From Clostridium bowmanii (lineage in GTDB: Bacteria; Bacillota; Clostridia; Clostridiales; Clostridiaceae): a stretch of DNA of 64,000 bases. A model generated the notes under the pieces. It ran no database searches and was not told the DNA's origin. It saw only the letters and a program-made list of their open reading frames with translations. The number at the start of each line of letters is the position of its first letter. Position 1 is the first letter of the stretch. A program made the position numbers and the translations under genes. The stretch spans positions 56,761 to 120,760 of the forward strand of contig NZ_JAHLDL010000014.1 of NCBI RefSeq assembly GCF_018861315.1, in the 5' to 3' direction. Positions 53,666 through 62,607 of this stretch are shown here, in pieces.

Positions 53666-54229
53666 ATGAAAAAAGCAATAAAAATATTATTATGTTCATT
53701 GCTAATTATTTCAACGGTATCATTTTTTGGGTGTGAAAAAAAAGATCAAAAGAGTGTTACAAATAAAGAAAAACTTGAAAATCTAACACTTCCCCTAGAA
53801 AAAGATGACTTCATCCAAGTAGGCATTTATTTTGATGGTACTAAAGATGGTTCTAATGCACAAGTAGTTAAAGAAGAGAGAATTATTAATAAAGAAGAGC
53901 TTATTGGGGAAATTATTATGCAAGAACTTATAAAAGGACCTAGTATAAAAAGTGGGCTAAAACCAATACTATCTAAAGAAACTAGGCTATTAAGTTTCTC
54001 TATTAAAGACAGTATTGCCTATGTTAATTTAAGTAAAGAAGCAAAAATAACTATGTCAGTTGCAAAAGAAAAAAGCTGCTTAGAAGGTATAGCTACGTCA
54101 CTTACTCAATTGCCATCTGTAGAAAAAGTTAAAATAACAATGGAAAATAAGGATGTAGATACTTTAGGTGGAAACTTTAATATATCCAAGCCCTTTAATA
54201 AAGGGGAAATAGTATCTATCAAAAAATAG
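53666..54229 (+). CDS. GerMN-domain lipoprotein
   Basis: 187 aa. Lipoprotein signal peptide with lipobox SFFGC (C23), so it is anchored outside the membrane. The mature part is a GerMN domain: VGIYFDGTKDG, EELIGEIIMQELIKGPS, KPILSKETRLLSFSIKDSIAYVNLS. GerMN occurs in spore germination protein GerM and in lipoproteins of the sporulation and cell wall machinery. It lies 14 bp after the WalJ-like gene and is likely in the same operon. Confidence 0.9.
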   Translation: MKKAIKILLCSLLIISTVSFFGCEKKDQKSVTNKEKLENLTLPLEKDDFIQVGIYFDGTKDGSNAQVVKEERIINKEELIGEIIMQELIKGPSIKSGLKPILSKETRLLSFSIKDSIAYVNLSKEAKITMSVAKEKSCLEGIATSLTQLPSVEKVKITMENKDVDTLGGNFNISKPFNKGEIVSIKK

Positions 54230-54362
54230 GGATTTAGCTTTAAAAAGTGCTAAAAATGCATTTTATTTAAGAGTTTTAAACATAAATGTTGAAAATTAAT
54301 GAAATATTTATTATAATAACGTTATATAACAAAATACATTATCATTCGAAGGAGACTAGAGC

Positions 54363-54860
54363 ATGAGTTTATATAAAGAGTGGACAGATATGGTGGTTGA
54401 CTATGTTAAACGTAGAGGAGAGCCTGCATTTTGGCAAGAATACGGGGAAGTAGAAAAACGCATATACACTAAATTATTATCAAACCATAAAGACGAAGTT
54501 AAGGGTACCATAGAAGAACTTGCAAAACATTTTGATGTATCTACAATTTATTTTATGGGATTTACTGATGGAATAAACGACAGTCTTTTAGAAACTATAG
54601 TACTAGAAGAAACTGAGGCAGGTACTGAGGTAGACTTTAAGATAGACTATGAAAAACTTTATTTTAATATGCTAGACGCAAAAGCAGATTATCTGTATGA
54701 GCTTCCTCAATGGGAAGGGATTTTTTCTAAAGAAAAAAGAAAAGAAATTCAAAAAACTTATAAAGATTCAAAAACAGTAGTTAATACTGAGAAGATTGGA
54801 AGAAATGACTTATGTCCTTGCGGAAGTGGAAAAAAATATAAAAAATGTTGTGGGAAATAG
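54363..54860 (+). CDS. SEC-C motif protein of unknown function
   Basis: 165 aa. The N-terminal 125 residues form a helical domain common in clostridia ([53 protein letters not shown]). The last 25 carry a SEC-C zinc motif ([19 protein letters not shown]). The same motif is at the N-terminus of the methionine aminopeptidase at 33162. No enzymatic motif is seen. It has its own promoter region and terminator. Confidence 0.82.
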   Translation: MSLYKEWTDMVVDYVKRRGEPAFWQEYGEVEKRIYTKLLSNHKDEVKGTIEELAKHFDVSTIYFMGFTDGINDSLLETIVLEETEAGTEVDFKIDYEKLYFNMLDAKADYLYELPQWEGIFSKEKRKEIQKTYKDSKTVVNTEKIGRNDLCPCGSGKKYKKCCGK

Positions 54861-54962
54861 AGTTTGTTGTAATCATAACTATTTAGCCACTATTTTAAGC
54901 AACCTTCATGATAGAAGTAAATTAAAATTATTTTAATAGTTGAATGATTACAAACAAGTTAT

Positions 54963-55011
54963 AAAAAGTAAAACCTTACACTCTTTGTGTAAGGTTTTAC
55001 TTTTTTTGTAA
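54963..55011 (+). terminator. Terminator, 19-bp perfect stem
   Basis: Bases 54963-54981 pair with 54987-55005 around TCTTT, followed by a T-run. It separates the SEC-C gene from the TetR/ABC unit. Confidence 0.9.
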
Positions 55012-55047
55012 TATAATAAATCAAGAGAGCAAAATACATAAAAAGTA

Positions 55048-55078
55048 TATTGACCAAGGTGGTCAATAATGATATAAT
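55048..55078 (+). promoter_or_regulatory. Promoter with TetR-type operator
   Basis: TATTGACCA-AGG-TGGTCAATA (55048-55068) is a perfect 9-bp inverted repeat covering the -35 TTGACC (55050-55055). A 17-bp spacer leads to TATAAT (55073-55078). The site suits autorepression by the TetR protein encoded next. Confidence 0.8.
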
Positions 55079-55140
55079 AACATTATTGAAATACTATAAT
55101 AACATTTAAACAATAATAAACTAGGAAGTGTGGTGAAATT

Positions 55141-55764
55141 ATGTTTTCAAAGTTTTTAAATTTAAAGACCGAAAAGCAAGAGAGAATATTACAGGCAGCA
55201 ATAAAAGAATTTGCAGATAAAGGCTTTGAAAGTGCATCCACAAATGAGATTGTAAAAGAAGCTGGGATATCAAAGGGAATTTTATTTCATTATTTTCAAA
55301 ACAAGAAAAAGCTATTTTTATTTGTGTTTGATTACTGCGTGGAAGTTTGTATGGATGAGTTTTTTGAAAAAGTTGATGAAAAACAAAGTGATATTTTTGA
55401 GAAATTACGTCAAATAGCATCATTTAAACTGGAGCTCTTGAACAAATATCCTAGTATTTTTAAATTTATTGAAAGTGCCATAGGTGAGGAATGTAGTGAG
55501 GTAAAAAGTGAAATAGAAGAAAGAAAGAAAGAACTTGCTGAGAGTAACTATAGTAAAGTATTTAATAATATTGATAAAACAAAATTTCGTGAGGGTGTTG
55601 ATGTAAATAGGGCCATCAATATTATAATGTGGACACTTGACGGGTTTGGAACAAGCGAACTTAAAAAGGCAAAAGCATCTGCAGCTAAACAGATGGACTA
55701 TGAAAAAGTTTTTCATGAGATGGATAGTTATATAGATATATTTAAAAATAGCTTTTATAAATAG
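55141..55764 (+). CDS. TetR/AcrR family regulator
   Basis: 207 aa. N-terminal HTH: KQERILQAAIKEFADKGFESASTNEIVKEAGISKGILFHYFQNKKKLF, the classical TetR pattern. The C-terminal ligand domain (helical) is specific to this protein. It is first in a unit with an ABC ATPase and two permeases and has a palindrome over its own promoter. It probably represses the exporter until a drug or lipid binds. ATG 55141 follows AAGTGTGGTG. Confidence 0.92.
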   Translation: MFSKFLNLKTEKQERILQAAIKEFADKGFESASTNEIVKEAGISKGILFHYFQNKKKLFLFVFDYCVEVCMDEFFEKVDEKQSDIFEKLRQIASFKLELLNKYPSIFKFIESAIGEECSEVKSEIEERKKELAESNYSKVFNNIDKTKFREGVDVNRAINIIMWTLDGFGTSELKKAKASAAKQMDYEKVFHEMDSYIDIFKNSFYK

Positions 55765-55825
55765 TAATAAAGCTTCCAAAAACACCTTTAAGTGAGTACA
55801 AAAAAATTACATGGGAGGTTAAAAA

Positions 55826-56710
55826 ATGAATGTTATTGAAATTAAGAATTTGACCAAAAGTTATGGTAAGGCAAGAGGAATTACAGATGTGAGTTTTAAT
55901 GTGAAACAAGGAGAGATTTTTGGGTTTATTGGACCTAATGGTGCTGGAAAATCAACAACAATAAGAACACTATTATCACTAATTTATCCCACCAGTGGTA
56001 GTGCTATGATTTTTGGAATGGACTGTGTAAAATATGGTCCTAAGATAAAGGAGAAAATAGGATATTTACCTTCAGAGGTTTTCTATTATGACAATATGAA
56101 AGTTATAGACCTTCTAAAGTATTCAGCAAGTTTCTACAAGAAAGATTGTAGCAAGAGAATTACAGAACTATCTGAGATAATGGATCTTGATCTTAATAAG
56201 AAAATCGATGATTTATCATATGGTAATAAAAAGAAGGTTGGCATTGTCCAAGGACTGCTTCATTCACCTAAACTTATTATACTTGATGAGCCTACAAGTG
56301 GACTTGACCCACTTATGCAACAAAAGTTTTTTGATCTTCTGGAGGAGGAGAATAGAAAAGGTGCGACCATTTTACTTTCTTCTCATATTTTAAGTGAGGT
56401 CCAGAGGTTATGTGATCGTGTTGCCATTATTAAAGAGGGTAAAATCATAAAGGTTGAAAAAATTAGTACTCTACAAGAAAGTAACCATAAAAAATTTAAA
56501 ATTGAAGTTAAATCAAAAATAGAAGATAATTACTTTAACATAAGTGGGGTAAGCGCTTTGGAAATAAAAGGTAATATAATAAGCTTTTTATTTAGAGGCA
56601 ATATTAATTTTATTATGAAAAAAATTTCGGAAATAGAAATCAATAATCTTTGGATTGAAGAGCCAGATCTTGAAGAGATTTTTATGCATTACTATGAAAA
56701 GGAGGACTAA
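55826..56710 (+). CDS. ABC transporter ATP-binding protein (BcrA-type)
   Basis: 294 aa. Walker A GPNGAGKSTT, signature LSYGNKKKVGI (a clear LSxGxxxK variant), Walker B LIILDEPTSGLDP and LLSSHILSEVQRLCDRVAIIKEGK are present. The C-terminal 80 residues form the extra domain of ABC-2 drug exporters. It is preceded by tetR and followed 5 bp later by the permease genes. Similarity in layout to bacitracin-type exporters suggests drug export, which is inferred. Confidence 0.92.
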   Translation: MNVIEIKNLTKSYGKARGITDVSFNVKQGEIFGFIGPNGAGKSTTIRTLLSLIYPTSGSAMIFGMDCVKYGPKIKEKIGYLPSEVFYYDNMKVIDLLKYSASFYKKDCSKRITELSEIMDLDLNKKIDDLSYGNKKKVGIVQGLLHSPKLIILDEPTSGLDPLMQQKFFDLLEEENRKGATILLSSHILSEVQRLCDRVAIIKEGKIIKVEKISTLQESNHKKFKIEVKSKIEDNYFNISGVSALEIKGNIISFLFRGNINFIMKKISEIEINNLWIEEPDLEEIFMHYYEKED

Positions 56711-56715
56711 GAGCT

Positions 56716-57513
56716 ATGAATATGTATCTACACGAACTTAAGGCTTATAGAAAATCAACCATCATATGGACGTGTTCCTTAGTTGCGCTAGTTGTGGTTT
56801 TCTTATCAATGTATCCTGCTTTTTCAAAGGAAGCAGAAGCATTTAAAAAGTTAATGGAAGGATTTCCAGAGCCAGTAAGAAAAGCATTTGGACTATCTGT
56901 AGAGAGTATGTCCTCTATTTTAGGCTTTTACTCCTATATATTTTTATATTTAACACTTTGTGGTGCAATTCAAGCTATGAACCTAGGAACCTCACTTGTA
57001 TCAAAGGAAGTGCAGGGCAAAACAGCAGATTTTCTTTTAACGAAACCAGTTACTCGTAGGAATATTATGACATCAAAGCTAATAGCTGCATTAACATGCC
57101 TAGTAATTACAAATGTAGTCTACCTAGTGGTTGCTAGTTTTATGGCTTCTATTGTAAAAACAGGTGATTATAGCTATAAGATATTCTTTATGCTTTCTAT
57201 TACATTGTTTTTCATCCAGCTTATGTTTCTATCACTGGGGGGGTTAATTTCTGTGGTGGCTTCCAAGATAAAATCTGTGTTACCTATTTCTTTAGGCACA
57301 GTATTTACATTTTTTATTATTGGAATGTTTTCATCAACTACGGGGGATACTGCTATGCGTTATATTACTCCCTTTAAATATTTTGACACAAACTATATTA
57401 TGAAAAATTCTAGTTATGAGAGTTCATATATTGTTATTGAAATAGTGTTTATTATTATAGCAATTTATGCCAGTTATTTTGTATATGACAAAAGAGATGT
57501 CCACATCGTTTAA
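56716..57513 (+). CDS. ABC-2 permease (first of two)
   Basis: 265 aa with six predicted spans. N-terminal NMYLHELKAYRKSTIIWTCSL and the loop LVSKEVQGKTADFLLTKPVTRRNIMTSKL are typical for NatB/BcrB-like permeases. A homologous protein of exactly the same length is encoded 90 bp downstream; the two probably form a heterodimer driven by the ATPase encoded upstream. Confidence 0.9.
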   Translation: MNMYLHELKAYRKSTIIWTCSLVALVVVFLSMYPAFSKEAEAFKKLMEGFPEPVRKAFGLSVESMSSILGFYSYIFLYLTLCGAIQAMNLGTSLVSKEVQGKTADFLLTKPVTRRNIMTSKLIAALTCLVITNVVYLVVASFMASIVKTGDYSYKIFFMLSITLFFIQLMFLSLGGLISVVASKIKSVLPISLGTVFTFFIIGMFSSTTGDTAMRYITPFKYFDTNYIMKNSSYESSYIVIEIVFIIIAIYASYFVYDKRDVHIV

Positions 57514-57603
57514 AGATATTTAAGCACAGAAGGTTACGATTAAAGGATTACTAATAGTTGAAAGCTATTTAGGGTTTAATAAGGAATATACGGAGGTTAG
57601 TTT

Positions 57604-58401
57604 ATGAATATATTTATTGTAGAGATGAAGGCCCATAGGAAAAGTCTTATTATATGGACTTTTGGTATAATATTTATGGTTGGAGCTGGCATGGGAAAAT
57701 TTGCAGCATTATCAACCTCAGGCCAATCTATGAACGAGCTATTGGCTCAGATGCCAAAATCTATGCTAGCCATGCTTGGTATAGGTACTCTAGATTTATC
57801 AAAGGCTAGTGGTTATTATGGAATGCTTTTTTTATACTTAGTGCTTATGGCAACGATTCATGCTGTTATGCTAGGCGCTGATATAATTTCAAAGGAAGAA
57901 AGAGATAAAACCGCAGAGTTTTTACTTGTAAAACCTATTTCAAGAAATAAAGTCATAACATCAAAACTGTTAGCAGGTACAGTGAATATTTTAATATTTA
58001 ATATTGTAACTTTGGTTTCTTCAATAATTATTGTAGGAAAATATAGCAAAGGTGAATCGGTGAGTGCAGACATTGTAGTTCTCATGGTTGGAATGCTTAT
58101 TCTGCAACTTATGTTTATGCTTATTGGTACAGCCATAGCCGCTGCATGCAAAAATTCAAGGTCTGCTACAGCTATTTCTACAGGGGTGATATTAATTACC
58201 TTTATATTATCAATAGCAATAGACATAGACAGTAAGATTAAAAATTTAAAATATCTTACGCCATTTAAATACTATGAGGCTAAAGATTTGATGTTTGGAG
58301 GTGGCCTTCAATGGAGTTTTGTAATTTTATCAATTATAATTATTTCAGTAATGATCTGTATCACATATGTATTTTATAAAAAAAGAGATTTGAGTATTTA
58401 G
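57604..58401 (+). CDS. ABC-2 permease (second of two)
   Basis: 265 aa, the same length as the first. Its start (NIFIVEMKAHRKSLIIWTFGI) and loop (DIISKEERDKTAEFLLVKPISRNKVITSKL) align with its neighbour, so the two arose by duplication. Six spans are predicted, and the end (ITYVFYKKRDLSI) matches the other (YFVYDKRDVHIV). ATG 57604 follows GGAGG. A terminator follows. Confidence 0.9.
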   Translation: MNIFIVEMKAHRKSLIIWTFGIIFMVGAGMGKFAALSTSGQSMNELLAQMPKSMLAMLGIGTLDLSKASGYYGMLFLYLVLMATIHAVMLGADIISKEERDKTAEFLLVKPISRNKVITSKLLAGTVNILIFNIVTLVSSIIIVGKYSKGESVSADIVVLMVGMLILQLMFMLIGTAIAAACKNSRSATAISTGVILITFILSIAIDIDSKIKNLKYLTPFKYYEAKDLMFGGGLQWSFVILSIIIISVMICITYVFYKKRDLSI

Positions 58402-58420
58402 TAATCTGGAAAAAACGTTT

Positions 58421-58455
58421 ATAGCATGGGGTTTTGAACCATGCTATTTGTTTTT
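58421..58455 (+). terminator. Terminator of the tetR-ABC operon
   Basis: ATAGCATGG (58421-58429) pairs with CCATGCTAT (58439-58447), followed by TTGTTTTT. Confidence 0.85.
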
Positions 58456-58602
58456 AGCTTATAATGGTATATTATATGTGTGATAATCACATTATAAGTA
58501 AACTAAAAAACAATAAGCTTTAAGGATAATTCTAAAGTGATGTTTCACTTTAGTGTATTATTAAGGTTCGAGGATATAGATATATGATAAAGGAGACCTA
58601 GA

Positions 58603-59082
58603 ATGAACATAACTGTAATATGCGTAGGGAAAATAAAAGAGAAATATTTAAAAAGTGCTATAGAGGAATATACAAAAAGACTATCTCGTTATTGTAAGCT
58701 GAGCATTGTTGAATTAAATGACGAGAAAACTCCAGATAATGCTTCAGAAAAAGAAGAAACTATAATAAAAGAAAAAGAAGGGGAGGCAATAGTTAAGAGT
58801 ATAAAGGATAATATGTTTGTAATTGCTCTAGAGCTTGCGGGAAACATGCTATCTTCAGCGGAACTTTCAAATTACATAATGGATTTAGGAGTAAGGGGTG
58901 AGAGCAATATAGCTTTTGTTATTGGGGGGTCATTAGGTTTATCCAAGGCAGTTTTAGAAAGAGCCAATTATAAATTATGCTTTTCAAAGATGACTTTCCC
59001 ACATCAACTATTTCGAGTTATGCTACTAGAACAGATTTATAGAGGGTTTAGAATAATAAGTGGAGAACCGTACCACAAGTAA
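58603..59082 (+). CDS. rlmH: 23S rRNA (pseudouridine1915-N3)-methyltransferase RlmH
   Basis: 159 aa SPOUT methyltransferase. It methylates pseudouridine 1915 in helix 69 of 23S rRNA on 70S ribosomes. The SAM knot is visible in IAFVIGGSLGLSKAVLERA, with LALE-type ALELAGNMLSS before it. The conserved end is FSKMTFPHQLFRVMLLEQIYRGFRIISGEPYHK. In staphylococci the last codons of this gene (orfX) are the attachment site of SCC elements. The genes after it in this window are all accessory. ATG 58603 follows AAGGAGAC. Confidence 0.96.
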   Translation: MNITVICVGKIKEKYLKSAIEEYTKRLSRYCKLSIVELNDEKTPDNASEKEETIIKEKEGEAIVKSIKDNMFVIALELAGNMLSSAELSNYIMDLGVRGESNIAFVIGGSLGLSKAVLERANYKLCFSKMTFPHQLFRVMLLEQIYRGFRIISGEPYHK

Positions 59083-59226
59083 CGGTGACTTTTTATTATA
59101 GAAGGTTGATATGGCTAGCATACATAAGTGAGATAATAAGCAGATTAACTACCTTTTAACCTGGAATATTGAGGACAAGTTGAACATAATTTCCTAATGT
59201 AGTATGATATATTAGGGGTGGAAATT

Positions 59227-59874
59227 ATGGAACAAATAGAATATGCCACAATTGACAAGGATTTATACAAGCAAAAAACAATTATAAAAAGGATAGAAGC
59301 ATTATTTTTAAATAATGTAGGTAAGATAGTTACGAATACTCAGTTGGTTGAAGTTGCAAAAGACCCTATAACTGGTAAAGAACCGGAGAATTGGCATCAG
59401 AGATTATCAGAATTAAGGACTAATTACGGGTATACAATATTAAGCCAAAGAGATAGGTGTGGATTGAAGCTTGGAGAATATTTGCTGGTATCAATTGAAA
59501 AAAGAGAAAAGATAAACAAAAGAGTTTATCCATCAAAAGAATGTTGGAAAAAGATTTTAAAGAGAGCAAACAATTGTTGTGAGTGGTCAGAAGGTGGTGT
59601 TATATGTGACTTAAAAGAGGGAGATATTGACCCTATCGGCGGTGGGAAAGTTAAATTAACTGCTGACCATTTACAGCCACATTCATATGGACAAGTAGTT
59701 GATATGGATAATCCTGATGATTGGCAAGCACTTTGTGGTAGGCACCAAGTAGTAAAGAAAAATTTTTGGAATAATAAGACAGGTAAGTTGAATATTAAGG
59801 CTATATTACAATCAGTGACAGTGAAAGAAAAAGAGGAAGCATATAATTTCTTGAAAGATTACTTTAAAGAATAA
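59227..59874 (+). CDS. HNH endonuclease, probable type II restriction enzyme
   Basis: 215 aa. ATG 59227 is preceded by GGGGTGG; a GTG at 59218 is inside that region. N-terminal 90 residues look like a winged-helix DNA-binding part (RIEALFLNNVGKIVTNTQLVEVAKDP, WHQRLSELRTNYGYTI). The C-terminal half is a beta-beta-alpha-metal HNH site: NCCEWSEGGVICDL, then LTADHLQPHSYGQ and WQALCGRHQVVKKNFWNNKTGKLN. The organisation is that of small HNH restriction endonucleases. A DNA methyltransferase gene lies 194 bp downstream on the same strand, completing a type II R-M pair. The recognition sequence is unknown. Confidence 0.82.
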   Translation: MEQIEYATIDKDLYKQKTIIKRIEALFLNNVGKIVTNTQLVEVAKDPITGKEPENWHQRLSELRTNYGYTILSQRDRCGLKLGEYLLVSIEKREKINKRVYPSKECWKKILKRANNCCEWSEGGVICDLKEGDIDPIGGGKVKLTADHLQPHSYGQVVDMDNPDDWQALCGRHQVVKKNFWNNKTGKLNIKAILQSVTVKEKEEAYNFLKDYFKE

Positions 59875-59956
59875 GAGCGTTAAAGTTATTGGAATTTATT
59901 AATATAAACTAATTTCTAAAAAGTAGTTAATTAATATTCAAATATAGTATATACTA

Positions 59957-59983
59957 AAACGAGGAGAAATTTCCTCGTTTTTG
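59957..59983 (+). terminator. Terminator between endonuclease and methyltransferase genes
   Basis: AAACGAGG (59957-59965 region) pairs with CCTCGTTT, with a short loop and TTTTTG after it. It separates the two R-M genes, so they are likely transcribed from different promoters. Confidence 0.75.
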
Positions 59984-60068
59984 TTTTGAAAATAATAATA
60001 GTTAATAAGTAAGTATCTAGTGGTAGTTTAGGTAGAATAAAAATAAGCTAATGAGGAGTGAATTTTGA

Positions 60069-61739
60069 TTGAAAAATATTGAATCTCCTATAAATCATAT
60101 AATTAAACCAGACACATGGCAAAAGAGATATGAGGTTCATAAGTATTGGGGTAAAAAGCCTTCAAATGTTATTGCTGAGTATATTAATTACTTCACTAAT
60201 GAAGGAGATACTATTTTAGACGTTTTTTCAGGATTTGGAGTCACCACAATAGAAGCAGTAGTAAATAATAGGGTTGGTATTGGCGTAGACATAAATCCTA
60301 TATCAAAATATATTTGTGAATCAATGCTTAAATATGTTGATTTAAAAGAATTTAAAGATGAATATAAAAAGATGGAATTAGAATTAACTAATGATATGGA
60401 ATGGTTATATAGTACTAAGTGTCCTAACTGTAGTGAACCTTGTAAAATAGTTTCAACTATATGGGAAGATAATGCTCCTATCGAAATAAAGTATTTATGT
60501 AAACATTGTAAAGCTAAAGGTATAAAATCATTAGATGAGTTAGATTTAGAAAAAATCAAAGAAATTAACAATACAAAAATAAAGTATTGGTATCCAAAAG
60601 ATAAGGTGTTTGAAGGCTGGGAAACAAAAAAGCTTAAGAAAGCAGGGATACAAGATTTTAGTGATATATACTCTAAACGAAACTTATATGCACTAAGTTC
60701 TATATTCAATTATATTGTTAATATTGATAATAAGACAATAAGAGAAATTTTTATTGTTACTTTTACTTCAATGATAGCACAAGCATCTAAAATGATTGCC
60801 AACTATAAAGGGAATTCAGGTGGTCCATCGTGGAAAATAAACACATATTGGTTACCTAAAAGCTGGCAGGAATTGAATGCATGGCACTATTTTGGGAATA
60901 GATATAAGAAAATGCTAAAAGGAAAGGAAGAGACAAACAGGCTTATCGGAGATAACAATAATTACAAATTCTTACTCAAATCTTCTAGCAATCTTTCAAA
61001 TGAGATTAAAAATAATTCGGTTGATTATATTTTCACAGACCCTCCATATGGAGGTGAAGGTATTCAGTATTTAGAGTTAAGTTTTATATGGAACTCTTGG
61101 CTGAGATACTTTAATGAGAAAATTGATTGGAGTAATGAAGTTGTATTTAATCCTTACAGAGAAGGTAATTTTGATGAGAAACATTATGAAATTAAGCTAA
61201 CAGAGGTATTTAAAGAAGCTTATAGAGTACTTAAGGATGGAGCTTGGATGACGGTAACATTTGCTAATAAGGACTTGAAAATTTGGAATTCAATAATTAG
61301 AGCCTTTAAAAACTCCGGATTCCACTTAATAAATATTGTTCCAATGGAAGCATCAGCACCAAATATTACACAAATGTTGTTAAAAGAAACTCCAAAGACA
61401 GATTTGATTATAAATGTAAGAAAGTTAATAAATAAACCAACTAATCAAACTGTTTTTAATGATTTTAACTTTAATATTAAATTAGAGGAAATTGCTGATA
61501 ATCATATAGATAGGAACGGAAGAGTAAGTCTTAATACATTATTTGATGACCTCTTAATAGAATGGTTTACAATTAAATATTCGCACGAAAATTTTGATGC
61601 TCAGTTAGTCGATTTTGATAAAAGAATGATAACTGACTACATGAATAATAGTAAGTTGCACAGTTTATATGATTGTACAGAAACAAATGAATTAAGAAAA
61701 AAGGCTGATATAGAATGGACTACAAGTAGTAAATCATAA
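60069..61739 (+). CDS. DNA methyltransferase (N4-cytosine/N6-adenine type) of a type II R-M system
   Basis: 556 aa from TTG 60069, eight bases after GAGGAGTG. SAM-binding motif I is DVFSGFGVTT (D51-G57); the catalytic motif IV is TDPPYGG (DPPY from residue 324). They are separated by about 270 residues that hold zinc-finger-like CPNC and CKHC pairs (near 118-145). The I-before-IV order with a long insert is unusual for short N4/N6 enzymes, and the insert is probably the target recognition part. RYEVHKYWGKKPSNVI at the N-terminus fits this family. It should protect host DNA from the HNH nuclease encoded upstream. Confidence 0.85.
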   Translation: MKNIESPINHIIKPDTWQKRYEVHKYWGKKPSNVIAEYINYFTNEGDTILDVFSGFGVTTIEAVVNNRVGIGVDINPISKYICESMLKYVDLKEFKDEYKKMELELTNDMEWLYSTKCPNCSEPCKIVSTIWEDNAPIEIKYLCKHCKAKGIKSLDELDLEKIKEINNTKIKYWYPKDKVFEGWETKKLKKAGIQDFSDIYSKRNLYALSSIFNYIVNIDNKTIREIFIVTFTSMIAQASKMIANYKGNSGGPSWKINTYWLPKSWQELNAWHYFGNRYKKMLKGKEETNRLIGDNNNYKFLLKSSSNLSNEIKNNSVDYIFTDPPYGGEGIQYLELSFIWNSWLRYFNEKIDWSNEVVFNPYREGNFDEKHYEIKLTEVFKEAYRVLKDGAWMTVTFANKDLKIWNSIIRAFKNSGFHLINIVPMEASAPNITQMLLKETPKTDLIINVRKLINKPTNQTVFNDFNFNIKLEEIADNHIDRNGRVSLNTLFDDLLIEWFTIKYSHENFDAQLVDFDKRMITDYMNNSKLHSLYDCTETNELRKKADIEWTTSSKS

Positions 61740-61787
61740 AAATATTTAGTGTAGTTAAGTTAAGTAGTTTTAATATATATAATTAAT

Positions 61788-61836
61788 AAAGAAACTCATA
61801 CCTGTATGAAAATACGGATAAGAGTTTCTTTATTTT
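61788..61836 (+). terminator. Terminator after the methyltransferase gene
   Basis: AAAGAAACTC (61788-61797) pairs with GAGTTTCTTT (61822-61831), with an inner partial stem and a T-rich tail. Confidence 0.8.
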
Positions 61837-61854
61837 ATTTAGGAGGTAGTATTA

Positions 61855-62217
61855 ATGATTGAGATAGCATATTTAAAAGAAATGGACAAGTTAAAAGATA
61901 TGCCACAGGAGGTACAAGAAAAAATCCAAGGCATATTGAAGATACTAGACTCAGAATACGGAGCAGATAGAAGGAAATACGAAGACAATGGAGGGTATAT
62001 CATAGTTGTAGAGAGAAAAGAGGACTTTAAAGAGATAAAGGATAAGACGTACATTAATATTGATGATGCTATAACTGAATATACAGACAAAATAGTATGT
62101 AGTAATGGTGAAGTTTATACCAATTCATTGATATTATCTAATAATGATTATGCAATATTACTACTAATTCCAATGGAATTAACACCGCAAAATCTTATAA
62201 ACTATATGATAGATTAA
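61855..62217 (+). CDS. Hypothetical protein of clostridial mobile elements
   Basis: 120 aa, acidic, starting at ATG 61855 after AGGAGG. It begins MIEIAYLKEMDKLKDMPQEVQEKI, then SEYGADRRKYEDNGGYIIVVE, and ends LLLIPMELTPQNLINYM. Proteins like this sit beside radC-type and DUF960 genes on clostridial conjugative or integrative elements, as here. I cannot name the function. A terminator overlaps its stop. Confidence 0.6.
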   Translation: MIEIAYLKEMDKLKDMPQEVQEKIQGILKILDSEYGADRRKYEDNGGYIIVVERKEDFKEIKDKTYINIDDAITEYTDKIVCSNGEVYTNSLILSNNDYAILLLIPMELTPQNLINYMID

Positions 62218-62255
62218 AAGCCTTAATTACCGATACAACGGTGATTAAGGCTTTT
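62216..62255 (+). terminator. Terminator overlapping the stop of the preceding gene
   Basis: AAAAGCCTTAAT (62216-62227) pairs with ATTAAGGCTTTT (62244-62255); the inner ACCG/CGGT extends the stem. Confidence 0.85.
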
Positions 62256-62291
62256 ATTATTGTTTTTGGCAAAAAACATAGGAGGTTTATT

Positions 62292-62585
62292 ATGGCAAGA
62301 AAAATAATAAAGGAGACTAAATACTGTCAGATATTGAATCAAGGGAAATTAGCTGATGAAGAATATACCTATTGTATCGAAAAGATATTTATTAAAGACA
62401 AGAAGAGGGATGAGATTAGGTTCAGCTTATATAAGGATACTATAAAATCAAAAGAGAGGTATGTTCCACGTTCATTAGATGTAACAGAGGAACAGCTATT
62501 GCAATTAATGAAGGAAGCAATAGTAGGTTCAGTATTTTCAAAGGAATTTGTAAAGAGTTTAGCTGTACTATTGAATGTAAAATAA
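62292..62585 (+). CDS. Small hypothetical protein of the accessory region
   Basis: 97 aa. ATG 62292 has AGGAGG upstream (MARKIIKETKYCQILNQ); the open frame begins earlier, at 62241, inside the terminator. The sequence is basic with a beta start (CIEKIFIKDKKRDEIRFSLYKD) and helical end (TEEQLLQLMKEAIVGSVFSKEFVKSLAVLL). No known domain is recognised. It lies 22 bp before the radC-like gene and is likely co-transcribed. A role in the mobile element is likely but unknown. Confidence 0.6.
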   Translation: MARKIIKETKYCQILNQGKLADEEYTYCIEKIFIKDKKRDEIRFSLYKDTIKSKERYVPRSLDVTEEQLLQLMKEAIVGSVFSKEFVKSLAVLLNVK

Positions 62586-62607
62586 TTAATGGAAAGAAGG
62601 TAGAAAT

